From contig NZ_JACBGI020000027.1 of NCBI RefSeq assembly GCF_013391765.2, positions 1 to 32,549 on the forward strand: a stretch of 32,549 bases of DNA, read 5' to 3'. Each line of letters begins with the position of its first letter. Position 1 is the stretch's first letter. The stretch comes from Thiomicrorhabdus heinhorstiae (GTDB lineage Bacteria; Pseudomonadota; Gammaproteobacteria; Thiomicrospirales; Thiomicrospiraceae). Both the position numbers and the translations under genes were made by a program. Under the pieces are notes generated by a model. It was not told the DNA's origin and did no database searches. It saw nothing but the letters and a program-made list of their open reading frames with translations. This document shows, one piece after another, positions 15,046-28,624 of the stretch.

Positions 15046-16410
15046 CTATGATTTTTTCGGTTTTTGCCAACCCTTCAAGGTCAGCTGCTTGCTGCGCGAC
15101 AGGGTCAACTCTGCTGCCGGGGCATCCTTGGTAATCGTCGAACCGGCTCCGATCGTCGCATCGTCTCCCACTTCGACCGGTGCCACCAGTTGAGTATCGG
15201 AACCGACAAATACCCGGTCGCCGATCACGGTCTGATGCTTATTGACGCCATCGTAGTTACAGGTGATGGTACCGGCACCGATATTACAAGCACTGCCCAT
15301 TAAGGTATCGCCGACATAGCTCAGATGATTGACCTTCGAACCCTTGCCGATTTTGGCCTTCTTAGTCTCTACAAAGTTACCGATGCGGACTTCATCCGCT
15401 AATTCGGTACCCGGACGCAGACGTGCATAAGGACCGATACTGACTTTTTCACCGATCACGCACTCTTCCAGATGACTGAATGGATGAATTTCGCTATTCG
15501 CGGCGATGGAAACGTTTTTTAAAATGCAGTTGGCTCCGATCCTTACATTATCGCCAAGTACGACCTCTCCTTCAAAAATCACATTCACGTCGATCTGCAC
15601 GTCCTGTCCGGCCTGTACACTACCACGAATATCAATTCTCGAAGCGTCAATCAAGGTCACACCCTGCGTCATTAACTCATTGGTCATTAGTCTCTGATAC
15701 TGGCGCTCCAGATCCTGCAGTTGAAGTTTATCGTTGACCCCAAGCACTTCGATTTCATCGCTTGGCTGAGTGGTTTGCACCGCGAAACCGTCGGCAACGC
15801 ACATGGCAATAATATCGGTCAGGTAAAATTCACCTTGTGCATTATTGGATTCCAGTTGCGATAGCCATTGTTTTAACTGTGCACCCTTAGCCGCCAAAAT
15901 ACCGGTGTTCACTTCCTGAATTTGCAACTGCGCCGGGTCGGCATCTTTCTGTTCGACAATCGCCTGCACCGCCAAGTGATGATCACGCACAATTCGGCCG
16001 TAACCGGTCGGATTATCCAAATTGATCGTCAACAACGCCAAAGGATTCTGTTCTGAAACAAGTGCCAAAAGATCTTCAAGCGTGGATTTAGCCGTAAGCG
16101 GCACATCCCCATACAAAATCAGAATCGTGTCGTTATCGGCGATTTCCGGCACCGCCTGCTGAACGGCATGCCCGGTTCCCAATTGTTCCGTCTGAGCAAC
16201 AAAATCAATCGCTTGATCGGACATCGCCTCCTCGACTAAATGCGACTGATGACCGACCACGGTTAAAATTTGTTCTGCTCCAAGTTGTAGTGCCGTATTC
16301 ACCACATGCTGTAACAACGGCTGCCCCGCCAGCGGCTGCAATACCTTAGGAAGCGAAGAACGCATACGGGTACCCTTACCCGCAGCTAGGATGACGACTT
16401 TTAATGCCAT
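15046..16410 (-). CDS. glmU: Bifunctional UDP-N-acetylglucosamine pyrophosphorylase/glucosamine-1-phosphate N-acetyltransferase
   Basis: A 454-residue cytoplasmic enzyme that acetylates glucosamine-1-phosphate and uridylylates the product to UDP-GlcNAc, the precursor of peptidoglycan and lipopolysaccharide. The N-terminal Rossmann-like domain begins LKVVILAAGKGTRM (3-16) and includes EQLGTGHAVQ and LYGDVPL. The C-terminal left-handed beta-helix shows hexapeptide repeats such as IGENVRIGANCIL-type units, RLRPGTEL, NFVETKKAKIG and GAGTITCNYDG. The frame extends 14 codons further upstream, but the ATG at 16408-16410 gives the family N-terminus. Length is typical (about 456). It is the first gene of the probable glmU-86aa-ubiA operon. 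Confidence 0.95.
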   Translation of the reverse strand: MALKVVILAAGKGTRMRSSLPKVLQPLAGQPLLQHVVNTALQLGAEQILTVVGHQSHLVEEAMSDQAIDFVAQTEQLGTGHAVQQAVPEIADNDTILILYGDVPLTAKSTLEDLLALVSEQNPLALLTINLDNPTGYGRIVRDHHLAVQAIVEQKDADPAQLQIQEVNTGILAAKGAQLKQWLSQLESNNAQGEFYLTDIIAMCVADGFAVQTTQPSDEIEVLGVNDKLQLQDLERQYQRLMTNELMTQGVTLIDASRIDIRGSVQAGQDVQIDVNVIFEGEVVLGDNVRIGANCILKNVSIAANSEIHPFSHLEECVIGEKVSIGPYARLRPGTELADEVRIGNFVETKKAKIGKGSKVNHLSYVGDTLMGSACNIGAGTITCNYDGVNKHQTVIGDRVFVGSDTQLVAPVEVGDDATIGAGSTITKDAPAAELTLSRSKQLTLKGWQKPKKS

Positions 16411-16745
16411 AAGAATATCCAAATTTAAAATTTTGTATAAATCGATGAACACTTAATCTTAATGTGCATGAATGTAAACAAAAAACTAATTAGCAACCTG
16501 TTAAATTTTTTGTGATGGATTGGGGAACAAGATCAAGGAAAAGTAAGTGAGTATAGAAATCTATACGACACGTCCTTGACGAAGAGATTGCCCGCAAGCC
16601 GCGCAAATAAATAACAAATACTGTGTCTTTAAATAAATTCTAGATTCGTTCGATGGTAGGAAGAAAAGCGGAGTGTGCAAATTGCACATGAGCATTTTCT
16701 GACAACCCAGTGGACGGATATAGGGCTTATTTAAAAACGCTAGGG
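16411..16745. repeat. Intergenic region with nested hairpin and a diverged copy of the recG repeat
   Basis: This gene-free stretch lies between glmU and the atp terminator; both genes are on the minus strand, so it should hold the glmU promoter near 16430-16480. TCAAGGA (16533-16539) pairs with TCCTTGA (16573-16579), and inside it GTATAG (16551-16556) pairs with CTATAC (16561-16566), a nested hairpin. Further on are GACGAAG (16578), GCAAGCCGCG (16594) and AGCGGAGT...ATGAGCA (16667-16694) around the perfect palindrome TGTGCAA-A-TTGCACA (16674-16688). These words match, in order, those in the recG insertion. I read it as a decayed or variant dispersed repeat; no gene is visible. Confidence 0.6.
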
Positions 16746-16749
16746 ATAA

Positions 16750-16777
16750 AAAAAGCGGAGACTAAGCTCCGCTTTTT
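16750..16777 (-). terminator. Terminator of the atp operon
   Basis: AAAAAGCGGAG and CTCCGCTTTTT form a perfect 11-bp stem with a 6-base loop. It lies 14 bases past the atpC stop on the minus strand. Because it has a T-run on either strand it can work in both directions. Confidence 0.92.
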
Positions 16778-16791
16778 GATTAGGGTAACAA

Positions 16792-17226
16792 TTAAGCCAA
16801 CCCAGTCTTATGCAAACGATCGCGCAACTTGCTGATCGATTGAATTTGAGCAACAGCTTCCGCTAACTCAACTTGAGCGCGAGCGATGTCTGTTTCAGAC
16901 TTCGCGTTAGACATTGCTTCTTCGGCACGTTGCTTAGCTGCTTGAGCTTCGGCTTCATCCAAGTCAGCCGCACGAATTGCCGTATCCGCAAGGATAGTCA
17001 CAACGCTTGGCTGAACTTCGATAATGCCGCTGTTGACGTAGAAAAGACCTTCTTCGTCACCAGAAACAACACGCACTGTTCCAGGTTTCAACTGGCTAAT
17101 AAACTGGGTGTGGTGAGGCATAATGCCAACCTCACCGTCGGCAGCCTGCGCAAAAACCATCTCAGCTTTACCGGAAAAGATAGAACCTTCTGCACTTACA
17201 ACATCTACTTGCATTGAGACTGCCAT
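16792..17226 (-). CDS. atpC: ATP synthase F1 subunit epsilon
   Basis: A 144-residue central-stalk subunit that couples rotor turning to the catalytic head and can inhibit ATP hydrolysis. The N-terminal beta-sandwich shows QVDVVSAEGSIFSG (6-19) and GEVGIMPHHTQFISQLKPG (31-49), classic for epsilon. The C-terminal helical hairpin (about 90-140) is rich in Ala and Glu. It is the last gene of the operon, seven bases after atpD, and is followed by a strong terminator. Confidence 0.97.
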   Translation of the reverse strand: MAVSMQVDVVSAEGSIFSGKAEMVFAQAADGEVGIMPHHTQFISQLKPGTVRVVSGDEEGLFYVNSGIIEVQPSVVTILADTAIRAADLDEAEAQAAKQRAEEAMSNAKSETDIARAQVELAEAVAQIQSISKLRDRLHKTGLA

Positions 17227-17232
17227 AACGAA

Positions 17233-19507
<2,275 letters not shown>

Positions 19508-19521
19508 GGCTACTCCTTATC

Positions 19522-21063
19522 TTAGAAAACGCCGTTTGCTTTGAACTCTTCGATACAAGCGCGTACGCCTGCAGCGATATCATCATTCCAAGCACCGCCG
19601 TCATTGATTTGAGCGGCTAGGTCAGCGTGGGCTGAGTTAAGGTGCGCATGCATTGCTGCTTCGAAAGCCAATACCTTTTCAACTTCAACGTCGTCAAGGA
19701 AGCCTTCGTTCGCTGCGAACAAAGATGCTGCCATTTCAGCGATTGAAAGAGGGAAGAACTGCTTCTGCTTCATCAGCTCAGTTACACGCTTACCACGCTC
19801 CAACTGTGCTTTAGTCGCCGCATCAAGGTCAGAAGCGAACTGAGCGAAAGCTGCCAATTCACGGTACTGAGCCAAGTCAAGACGAACACCACCACCCAAT
19901 TTCTTGATCGCTTTAGTCTGAGCCGCACCACCAACACGTGATACAGAAAGACCAGCGTTAACCGCAGGACGGATACCTTGAGAGAACAATGAAGTTTCAA
20001 GGAAGATCTGACCATCGGTGATCGAGATCACGTTGGTAGGTACGAAAGCAGATACGTCACCCGCTTGAGTTTCAATAATAGGAAGAGCAGTCAAAGAACC
20101 GGTCTTACCTTTTACTTCACCGTTAGTGAAACGTTCTACGTAGTCTTCGTTTACGCGAGCAGCACGCTCAAGTAGACGTGAGTGTAGATAGAAGATATCA
20201 CCAGGGAAAGCTTCGCGTCCTGGAGGACGACGAAGTAACAATGAGATTTGACGGTAAGCTTGCGCTTGTTTAGTCAAGTCATCATAGATGATCAAAGCAT
20301 CTTCACCACGGTCACGGTAGTACTCACCCATCGCACAACCAGCGTAAGCCGCCAGATATTGAAGTGCTGCAGGATCAGAAGCGTTAGCCGCAACGATTAC
20401 CGTGTTTTCCAATGCGCCGTATTCTTCAAGCTTACGAGCAACATTGTTAACAGTAGATGCTTTTTGACCCATCGCAACGTAGATACATTTCACGCCTGTG
20501 TTTTTCTGTGAAATGATCGCATCGATAGCGATTGCTGTTTTACCAGTCTGGCGGTCACCGATGATCAACTCACGCTGACCACGACCTACAGGGATCATAG
20601 AATCGATAGACTTGATACCAGTCATCATTGGCTGGTCAACCGATTTACGGTCGATAACACCAGGAGCGATGCGCTCGATTGGTGAAGTGACTTTAGTATC
20701 GATCGGACCTTTACCGTCGATTGCACGACCTAGACCGTCTACAACACGACCGTTTAATTCAGGACCTACAGGTACTTCCAAAATACGACCTGTACAGGTA
20801 ACTTTGTCACCTTCCGAAATGTGGGTGTATTCACCTAGAACGACCACACCAACAGAATCACGCTCAAGGTTAAGCGCCATACCGAAAGTGTCTTCGTCAA
20901 ATTGAACCATCTCACCATACATTACGTCTGACACACCATGAACCAGTGCGATACCATCGGCGATGCTAACGACTGTTCCTTCGCTGCCAGATTCAGCTGA
21001 ACCATCAAAACCTTTAATTCGATCTTTGATCAGGCTGCTGATTTCAGAGGCATTCAATTGCAT
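19522..21063 (-). CDS. atpA: ATP synthase F1 subunit alpha
   Basis: A 513-residue non-catalytic nucleotide-binding subunit of the F1 head. It shows GDRQTGKTA (P-loop, near 169-177), [12 protein letters not shown], and the [29 protein letters not shown] signature. Length equals E. coli (513). GAGG before the ATG is the ribosome site. It lies 15 bases after atpH in the normal order. Confidence 0.98.
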   Translation of the reverse strand: MQLNASEISSLIKDRIKGFDGSAESGSEGTVVSIADGIALVHGVSDVMYGEMVQFDEDTFGMALNLERDSVGVVVLGEYTHISEGDKVTCTGRILEVPVGPELNGRVVDGLGRAIDGKGPIDTKVTSPIERIAPGVIDRKSVDQPMMTGIKSIDSMIPVGRGQRELIIGDRQTGKTAIAIDAIISQKNTGVKCIYVAMGQKASTVNNVARKLEEYGALENTVIVAANASDPAALQYLAAYAGCAMGEYYRDRGEDALIIYDDLTKQAQAYRQISLLLRRPPGREAFPGDIFYLHSRLLERAARVNEDYVERFTNGEVKGKTGSLTALPIIETQAGDVSAFVPTNVISITDGQIFLETSLFSQGIRPAVNAGLSVSRVGGAAQTKAIKKLGGGVRLDLAQYRELAAFAQFASDLDAATKAQLERGKRVTELMKQKQFFPLSIAEMAASLFAANEGFLDDVEVEKVLAFEAAMHAHLNSAHADLAAQINDGGAWNDDIAAGVRACIEEFKANGVF

Positions 21064-21078
21064 GTTTGTTCCTCTCCA

Positions 21079-21615
21079 TTATTGGGCGATTGCTGCGCCA
21101 AGTTTGTTTAGTTGCGACAGGGCTGAACCATCAATGGCCCAGTCACCTACTTTAATCTTAATACCGGCAATTAATGAAGGATCCGTCTCATAGGTCACTT
21201 CAACTTCGGCATCAAACTTAGCATTTAAAGCAGCACTTAATTTTGTCTTCTGCTCGACCGTTACTTCTTGTGCTGAAATAACCGTTGCCAATACGCGTTT
21301 TTCTTCTTCAGCTTTAAGCACTTCAAATTGCTCTGAAACTTCAGGTAGCGCTAGCAAACGTTTATGTTCAGCCATAGCGGCTAAAAGGTTTTTTGCCTGG
21401 TCGCTTAGGTTTGCACCCATAACGCCTTCGTAAACGGACATAACATCCGCATCGCTTGCATCAGGGCTTTTTAGCAAAGCTTGCATGGCTTCATCAGCCG
21501 TGATCGTTGCTAAATTTGCTAAACTTTCAGACCAGGCCGCCAAGCTTTTCTCTTCTTTTGCAAGAGAGAAGACCGCTTCAGCGTAAGGTCTTGCAATTGT
21601 CATTAATTCTGCCAT
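21079..21615 (-). CDS. atpH: ATP synthase subunit delta
   Basis: A 178-residue peripheral-stalk cap linking F1 to subunit b. ARPYAEAVFSLA (8-19) and the C-terminal ETDPSLIAGIKIKVGDWAIDGSALSQLNKL are family hallmarks. It lies between atpF and atpA with spacings of 12 and 15 bases. Confidence 0.95.
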   Translation of the reverse strand: MAELMTIARPYAEAVFSLAKEEKSLAAWSESLANLATITADEAMQALLKSPDASDADVMSVYEGVMGANLSDQAKNLLAAMAEHKRLLALPEVSEQFEVLKAEEEKRVLATVISAQEVTVEQKTKLSAALNAKFDAEVEVTYETDPSLIAGIKIKVGDWAIDGSALSQLNKLGAAIAQ

Positions 21616-21627
21616 AGAGTCTGTTCC

Positions 21628-22098
21628 TTAGATTTGTTTAACTAAGGCTTCAAGCATGTCGTTGTGCGCTGCAGCGTTTACTTCTTTACTTAGAATTTTT
21701 TCTGCACCAGAAATGGCCAATACGGCAACTTCTTTACGAAGCTCTTCTCTTGCACGACTAACTTCTTGCTCTATTTCTGCTTGGGCGGAAGCTTTAATAC
21801 GGTCAGCTTCTTCAGTGGCTTTTACCTTCGCATCTTCTACGATTTCAGAACCACGTTTTTCGGCTTGACTCAATACGTTTTGAGCTTGAGCTTTAGCTTC
21901 TTTCAAAACTTCTTTAGCTTTTTGTTCAGCTAGCTCTAACTCATGCTTACCTTTCTCAGCAGCAGAAAGACCGTCAGCGATTTTCTTCTGACGTTCTTCC
22001 ATTAACTTCGAAAGTGGCCCCCACAGTACTTTGTTCACAAACCAGATCAATAGCACAAATGCGATAATCTGGATGAGAAGCGTTGCGTTAATACTCAC
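21628..22098 (-). CDS. atpF: ATP synthase F0 subunit b
   Basis: A 156-residue stator protein: one N-terminal membrane helix (about 5-25, [23 protein letters not shown]) then a long charged coiled coil rich in Ala, Glu, Lys. Length equals E. coli b (156). A single b gene is present, as in non-photosynthetic proteobacteria, so the stator should use a b homodimer. Confidence 0.96.
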   Translation of the reverse strand: MSINATLLIQIIAFVLLIWFVNKVLWGPLSKLMEERQKKIADGLSAAEKGKHELELAEQKAKEVLKEAKAQAQNVLSQAEKRGSEIVEDAKVKATEEADRIKASAQAEIEQEVSRAREELRKEVAVLAISGAEKILSKEVNAAAHNDMLEALVKQI

Positions 22099-22157
22099 GG
22101 TGGTTACCTCGCCATTCGTTATTAATTAATAATTAGATACAGTCTTCTGCTTGGTGA

Positions 22158-22503
<346 letters not shown>

Positions 22504-22600
22504 ACTCAGGTATTCGTTTTGAAAACTCAAGTAGGTACGCTTTAAACCCTTTTCGGTTGCCCGAACAATCGAACAACCCAATCGTTTTCGTTTACCGGTA

Positions 22601-23785
<1,185 letters not shown>

Positions 23786-23793
<8 letters not shown>

Positions 23794-24055
23794 CTTTGCG
23801 CTCGGTCTGTTCGACTCGATCCAGCTTACTCGTTAACTTGTGCACCTTCTGAATGCCGCCGATAAATCCAAGGACGGCACAGACCATTAACATAATCGGA
23901 GTGGTCTCGAAAATCTGGTCCAGCATATAGCCGACCAAAAATCCCGCAATCAACATCGACGTAAAAATCGATCCGGCGCCCATAAGTAAAAAATTCAGCG
24001 CTGGCGGCGTCTCTTTTCTCACGCCGTTCGGGGATTTTTTGTCCGATTGACTCAT
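23786..24055 (-). CDS. atpZ: AtpZ/AtpI-family small membrane protein
   Basis: An 89-residue protein with two membrane helices (about 24-46 and 50-68). FLMGAGSIFTSMLIAGFLVGYMLD and TTPIMLMVCAVLGFIGGIQKV fit the AtpZ/AtpI family (PF09527 type). It opens the atp operon and overlaps atpI. It may assist c-ring assembly or ion supply. No clear Shine-Dalgarno is seen before this ATG, so initiation may be weak, perhaps limiting assembly factors relative to the structural subunits. Confidence 0.75.
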
Positions 24056-24157
24056 CTAATGGCAAACTCTATTAATGATACTTTTTCGCTAAAACAAGAT
24101 CAAGCTAAATGGGCGCCCATGATAATGTTTTATCGCACTAAAAGCTAGTTTAATCTA

Positions 24158-24174
24158 CGCTGAATATTTCAGCG
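24158..24174. promoter_or_regulatory. Palindrome in the atp upstream region
   Basis: CGCTGAA, TAT, TTCAGCG form a perfect 7-bp inverted repeat about 100 bases before atpZ, in the 256-base AT-rich gap after parB. It may be an operator or leader hairpin of the atp operon. No good -35/-10 pair could be assigned by eye in this gap. Confidence 0.35.
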
Positions 24175-24265
24175 AAAACAACAATAAACTTAAATATAAC
24201 TTAAGACATATCAAGATAGTGTTGTTGTTTAAAATACAGACACAATATCTTTGAAAAAGCCCTTC

Positions 24266-24290
24266 AAAAAAATTTCACATAGCTTGAAAT
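24266..24290 (-). terminator. Weak terminator after parB
   Basis: On the minus strand ATTTCA and TGAAAT make a 6-bp AU-rich stem followed by a run of seven T (24272-24266). It lies about 22 bases after the parB stop. The weak stem suggests partial termination, so some read-through into the atp operon is possible. Confidence 0.45.
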
Positions 24291-24311
24291 CACACCGACT
24301 TGATCAAGAAC

Positions 24312-25184
24312 TTAACGCACGGCCTGCATTAAACGTTCAAGATCGGCCAGATCCTTATAAGAAATCTCGATTTTTCCAGCGCCGTTTTCTTTATGGTGAA
24401 TTTTGACCTTCGCATCCAAACGTTCGCAAAGGTGGTTTTGCTTTTGCACAACCTCTTCGATATATGGTATCTGCTTGCGTTTATGCTCGCGTACGACGCG
24501 ATTCGGTACCAGAATTTGCTGTACTGCCTCTTCCATTTCCCGGACTGACCAGCCTTTGCTGATGGCTTTCTCGGCCAATTCTGCCTGCTTCTCTTCCGGA
24601 AGGCTGATAATGGCACGCGCATGGCCCATCGATAAAAATCCGTCATGCAAAGCCTTCTGGATGTTCTCCGGCAATTTCAGTAAGCGCAGCAGGTTGGAAA
24701 CCGCAGCGCGGGAACGGCCGACGGCATCGGCGACTTCCTGCTGTGTCAACTCAAACTCTTGCATTAAGCGCTTCAAACCGACGGCGGTTTCAATCGGATT
24801 CAAATCTTCACGCTGGATATTTTCGATCAATGCCATTGCTAAAGTCGCCTGACTGTCTGCTTGGCGAACTACGACCGGTACCGTACTTAAACCGGCCATT
24901 TTCGCTGCACGCCAGCGTCGCTCTCCGGCAATAATTTCATAGTCGTCATCCGTCAAAGGGCGAACAATAATCGGCTGAACAACGCCTTGTACACGAATCG
25001 AAGCCGCCAAGTCCTGCAATGCAGCTTCGTCAAACTGATAACGCGGTTGATATTGACCCGGTTTCAATGCTTCGATATCGATTTTTTCGATACGTAGATC
25101 GGTACTGCTCTTATCGGATTTTTGCTTGGCACCCAACATTGCGCTTAAGCCGCGACTTCCCATGCCTGATCTTTTTTTAGCCAC
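24312..25184 (-). CDS. parB: Chromosome partitioning protein ParB
   Basis: A 290-residue CTP-dependent DNA clamp that loads at parS and spreads. The N-terminal domain has QPRYQFDEAALQDLAASI, GVVQPIIVRP and the CTP-binding GERRWRAAK (88-96) and ENIQREDLNP. The helix-turn-helix reads TQQEVADAVGRSRAAVSNLLRLLKLP. The C-terminal dimer domain ends LERLMQAVR. The N-terminus KKRSGMGSRGLSAML is the usual ParA-stimulating segment. It follows parA by 23 bases. A candidate target site lies at 6751-6764. Confidence 0.96.
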   Translation of the reverse strand: MAKKRSGMGSRGLSAMLGAKQKSDKSSTDLRIEKIDIEALKPGQYQPRYQFDEAALQDLAASIRVQGVVQPIIVRPLTDDDYEIIAGERRWRAAKMAGLSTVPVVVRQADSQATLAMALIENIQREDLNPIETAVGLKRLMQEFELTQQEVADAVGRSRAAVSNLLRLLKLPENIQKALHDGFLSMGHARAIISLPEEKQAELAEKAISKGWSVREMEEAVQQILVPNRVVREHKRKQIPYIEEVVQKQNHLCERLDAKVKIHHKENGAGKIEISYKDLADLERLMQAVR

Positions 25185-25207
25185 TTGCGTACCTGCCTTT
25201 CAAAAGT

Positions 25208-25975
25208 TTATATCTGGGTTTTACGAATGATTTCATTAGCCAAAGCCAAGTATGCCATGGCCCCACTGGAAGATGCATCGTAATCGAGGATTGATTCGCC
25301 GTAACTCGGCGCTTCGGCCAGGCGAACATTGCGCGGCACAATGGTTTGTAAAACCTTCATGCCGAAGTGTGCGACTAATTCGTTAGAAACATCATTAGCC
25401 AAATTATTACGGCGGTCGTGCATGGTGCGCAACAGGCCGTCGATATGTAATTGCGGATTCAGCTCACCTTGCACGGTTTCAATCGTGTCCATCAAAGCGG
25501 ATAAACCTTCCAAAGCAAAGTATTCGCATTGTACCGGTACTAAAATACCGTCCGCAGCTCCCAATGCATTTAAAGTCAACATATTCAAAGTAGGCGGACA
25601 ATCGATCAAGATCGCATCATAGTTATCGCGCGCCTTTTTAAGAACCTTATCCAAACGCTTAGGACCTTTATCCTCATCAAGAAGCATCACTTCGGCGGCA
25701 GTCAGATCGGCATTCGACGGTAATAGATCCAAACCCGCCTGTTCAACTTCGATAACCACTTGCTTGAACTTGGCTTCGCCAATCAGCAGATCAAAAACCG
25801 TTACTTCCAAAGCATCTTTATCGACACCGATGGCGACGGTGGCATTCCCTTGCGGATCAAGATCAATTAATAGAATTTTCTTTTCCAAACGGGCCAAAGC
25901 AGCCGCCAAATTCACACTGGTTGTCGTTTTGCCAACCCCGCCTTTCTGGTTGGCAACAGCTATGACTCTTCCCAC
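25208..25975 (-). CDS. parA: Chromosome partitioning ATPase ParA (Soj)
   Basis: A 255-residue Walker-type ATPase. The deviant Walker A is KGGVGKTT (10-17), Walker A' is LIDLDPQGN, and IDCPPTLNMLTLNAL is the Walker B region. With ParB it moves origin regions apart over the nucleoid. Chromosomal rather than plasmid type, as shown by the absence of an N-terminal HTH and by its place between rsmG and parB. Confidence 0.96.
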   Translation of the reverse strand: MGRVIAVANQKGGVGKTTTSVNLAAALARLEKKILLIDLDPQGNATVAIGVDKDALEVTVFDLLIGEAKFKQVVIEVEQAGLDLLPSNADLTAAEVMLLDEDKGPKRLDKVLKKARDNYDAILIDCPPTLNMLTLNALGAADGILVPVQCEYFALEGLSALMDTIETVQGELNPQLHIDGLLRTMHDRRNNLANDVSNELVAHFGMKVLQTIVPRNVRLAEAPSYGESILDYDASSSGAMAYLALANEIIRKTQI

Positions 25976-25988
25976 AAGAGGTTCCTAA

Positions 25989-26621
25989 TTATTGTTTAAT
26001 CAGTTTAATTAAGCGTCTATCCGCATCCAATTGCGGTACTTGCAATTCGATAATTTCGCTAACCGTAACATCTGCCGGCAGAGACAAGGTTTCATCGGTC
26101 TCCTTCTGAGCCTTCATCGCCCACCAGACACCCTTATCAGCAAGCAGGTGTCGTGTCCAAAACAACATATCGTCAATCGAAGCGAAGGCTCTGGAAATGA
26201 CCGCCTGGTATAACTCCTCGGGACGGTACTCTTCCACCCGGCTATGAAATACTTGTGTCGATTTCAATCCCAATTCGGCTTTTACCTGAATCAAAAAGCG
26301 GGTCTTTTTATGATTACTGTCCAACAGGTCGATCTGGCGTTCCGGAAAGCAGATTGCCAGAGGTATTCCTGGAAGTCCGCCACCGGTACCGACATCGATC
26401 AAGCGTTCCTGCTCAATATAGGGAACAACCGCCAGACTATCGAACAGGTGCTTGACCAACATCTCCTGCGGATCACGGATCGCCGTCAAATTATAGACTT
26501 TATTCCATTTGGAAAGTAAGTTTAAGTAACCGATCAGCCGATCTACCTGCTGCCCGCCTAACTCCAGATTCAAAGCTTGCAGTCCGTTTTCCAACTGCAC
26601 TTTCAAAGAACTCGACTCCAT
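25989..26621 (-). CDS. rsmG: 16S rRNA (guanine-527-N7)-methyltransferase RsmG (GidB)
   Basis: A 210-residue SAM-dependent enzyme that methylates G527 of 16S rRNA; loss gives low-level streptomycin resistance. NLLSKWNKVYNLTAIRDPQEMLVKHLFDSL (31-60) and the SAM site DVGTGGGLPGIPLAI are family hallmarks. It lies 12 bases after mnmG and 13 before parA, the usual gid-par order. Confidence 0.96.
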   Translation of the reverse strand: MESSSLKVQLENGLQALNLELGGQQVDRLIGYLNLLSKWNKVYNLTAIRDPQEMLVKHLFDSLAVVPYIEQERLIDVGTGGGLPGIPLAICFPERQIDLLDSNHKKTRFLIQVKAELGLKSTQVFHSRVEEYRPEELYQAVISRAFASIDDMLFWTRHLLADKGVWWAMKAQKETDETLSLPADVTVSEIIELQVPQLDADRRLIKLIKQ

Positions 26622-26633
26622 ATAAAATCCTAA

Positions 26634-28529
26634 CTAAGCGCTTTTTTGCGAACGGAATTTTTTAATTTCAATCAGCAAAATCGAAATCGCCGCCGGAGTA
26701 ATTCCCTGAATTCTCGAAGCCATACCTAAATTCGCCGGTTTATGGTCACGAAGCTTCTGCTTCACTTCGTTAGACAAACCGGAAATTTTATCCAAATCCA
26801 AACCGTCGGGAATTTCCACTGCTTCGGAGCGTTTCAATTTCTCAATCTGCTCCAGCTGACGAGCGATATAGCCGGAATACTTGGCTTCAATCTCGATCAG
26901 ATCAACCACCGATTCATCTTCGACTGCACTACCGAACACTTCCAATAGAGCCAAAGCGGTATACTCAACCTTCGGACGCTTCAGCAGATCGAACAGCGTC
27001 TGCTCTTTGCTTAAAGGCAAATCCATCAATGCTTCTGCCTGTTTCGCTTCCGGGTGCGCCGGATGAATCCAGGTATTTTTCAGACGGGCGACCTCTCTTT
27101 CCAATAACTCGATCTTGTTATTGAAGGCGCGCCAACGTTCGTCATCGATCAGACCCATTTCACGGGCAATCGGTGTCAAACGCTGATCGGCATTGTCTTC
27201 ACGCAACATCAAACGGTACTCGGCGCGCGAAGTAAACATACGATAAGGCTCATTGGTACCCATAGTGATCAAATCATCGACCAGCACGCCCAAATAGGCT
27301 TGATCACGGGTCGGGTACCACGCTTCCTTGCCCTGAGAACGCAAACCGGCATTCAAACCGGCCAGAAGCCCTTGTGCCGCCGCTTCTTCATAACCGGTTG
27401 TCCCGTTAATCTGTCCGGCAAAGAATAACCCCTTAATCGCCTGAGTTTCCAAAGACGGTCTTAAGCCGCGCGGATCAAAGAAATCATATTCGATCGCATA
27501 GCCCGGACGCATAATCTTAGCTCTCTCCAAACCTTCCATGGAATGGACGATCTGCAATTGTGTCTCATAAGGCAAGCTGGTGGATATTCCATTCGGATAC
27601 AGTTCCGTCGTCGTCAAACCTTCCGGCTCGATAAAGACCTGATGCCGATCCTTATCGGCAAAACGCATCACCTTGTCTTCAATCGACGGGCAATAACGCG
27701 GCCCGACACTGTCGATTTCACCTTGATCGGAATACATCGGCGACTGATCCAACGAAGCCATAATCGCTTCATGGGTACGCGCGTTGGTATAGGTGATATA
27801 GCAAGGAATCTGTTGCGGGTGCATTTCACGGCTGCCCATATAGGAAAATACCGGTAGCGGGTCATCGCCCGGCTGCACCTGCATACGATCGAAATCGACC
27901 GTTCGGGCATCAATTCTCGGCGGCGTTCCGGTTTTCAAGCGCCCGACCGGCAGATCCAACTCACGCAATTTAGCTGCGAGTCGATTAGCCGGTTCATCGC
28001 CGGCACGACCACCTTCATAATTCTGCAGACCAATGTGAATACGTCCTGCCAGGAAGGTTCCTGCCGTCAAAACGACCTGACGGGAATAAAATTTCAAGCC
28101 CATTTTTGTCACGACACCGGTGACATAATCGCCTTCGACAAGGATATCCTCAACCGGCTGCTGAAACAGCGTTAAATGCTCTTGGTTTTCCAAACGGGTG
28201 CGAATGGCCTGACGATATAAAACACGATCAGCTTGAGCACGGGTAGCACGGACCGCAGGTCCTTTAGATGCATTCAGAATACGAAACTGAATTCCGGCTT
28301 CGTCGATTGCCAAGGCCATGGCGCCGCCCATCGCATCGACCTCTTTGACCAAATGTCCCTTACCGATTCCACCGATCGCCGGATTACAGGACATTTGTCC
28401 TAAAGTATCGATATTATGGGTAAGCAATAAGGTTTTCTGCCCCATGCGAGCTGCAGCCAAGGCCGCTTCGGTACCTGCATGACCGCCGCCGACAACAATT
28501 ACATCATAAGTTGAAAAGGCTTTATCCAT
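26634..28529 (-). CDS. mnmG: tRNA uridine 5-carboxymethylaminomethyl modification enzyme MnmG (GidA)
   Basis: A 631-residue FAD protein that, with MnmE, modifies wobble U34 of several tRNAs. The FAD-binding motif [18 protein letters not shown] (13-30), the active-site [18 protein letters not shown] (46-63), and [12 protein letters not shown] and [16 protein letters not shown] are diagnostic. The C-terminal helical domain ends with [17 protein letters not shown]. It begins the mnmG-rsmG-parA-parB operon. Confidence 0.98.
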   Translation of the reverse strand: MDKAFSTYDVIVVGGGHAGTEAALAAARMGQKTLLLTHNIDTLGQMSCNPAIGGIGKGHLVKEVDAMGGAMALAIDEAGIQFRILNASKGPAVRATRAQADRVLYRQAIRTRLENQEHLTLFQQPVEDILVEGDYVTGVVTKMGLKFYSRQVVLTAGTFLAGRIHIGLQNYEGGRAGDEPANRLAAKLRELDLPVGRLKTGTPPRIDARTVDFDRMQVQPGDDPLPVFSYMGSREMHPQQIPCYITYTNARTHEAIMASLDQSPMYSDQGEIDSVGPRYCPSIEDKVMRFADKDRHQVFIEPEGLTTTELYPNGISTSLPYETQLQIVHSMEGLERAKIMRPGYAIEYDFFDPRGLRPSLETQAIKGLFFAGQINGTTGYEEAAAQGLLAGLNAGLRSQGKEAWYPTRDQAYLGVLVDDLITMGTNEPYRMFTSRAEYRLMLREDNADQRLTPIAREMGLIDDERWRAFNNKIELLEREVARLKNTWIHPAHPEAKQAEALMDLPLSKEQTLFDLLKRPKVEYTALALLEVFGSAVEDESVVDLIEIEAKYSGYIARQLEQIEKLKRSEAVEIPDGLDLDKISGLSNEVKQKLRDHKPANLGMASRIQGITPAAISILLIEIKKFRSQKSA

Positions 28530-28544
28530 CTCTAAACTCGCAAT

Positions 28545-28624
28545 GGAGCTACGCTCCGTAACCTAACCCGGTCGGATTTTTTAAATCCGACAAATCCTTC
28601 CTGCCATCTTTAACAGGAAAGGGA
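28545..28624. repeat. Cluster of three hairpins upstream of mnmG
   Basis: GGAGC-TAC-GCTCC (28545-28557), GTCGGATTT-TTT-AAATCCGAC (28571-28591, nine perfect pairs) and TTCCTG...CAGGAA (28598-28619, extendable with a bulge) follow each other closely. None has a T-run that would make a clear terminator for either strand. The rest of this 237-base gene-free gap is AT-rich, with one DnaA-box-like TGATCCACA (28658-28666) and a CCCTAT/ATAGGG hairpin (28717-28738). It may be a palindromic mobile repeat or a structured leader of mnmG. Confidence 0.5.

Noticed and set aside
16411-16745. CRISPR array or tRNA gene in the post-glmU gap
   Set aside because: No regularly spaced repeats and no cloverleaf with the TTC loop were found; the repeats are single inverted pairs.
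19930-19950. Second parS-like site in atpA (CACGTGA)
   Set aside because: Only the central CACGTG with one extra base matches; the outer arms do not.
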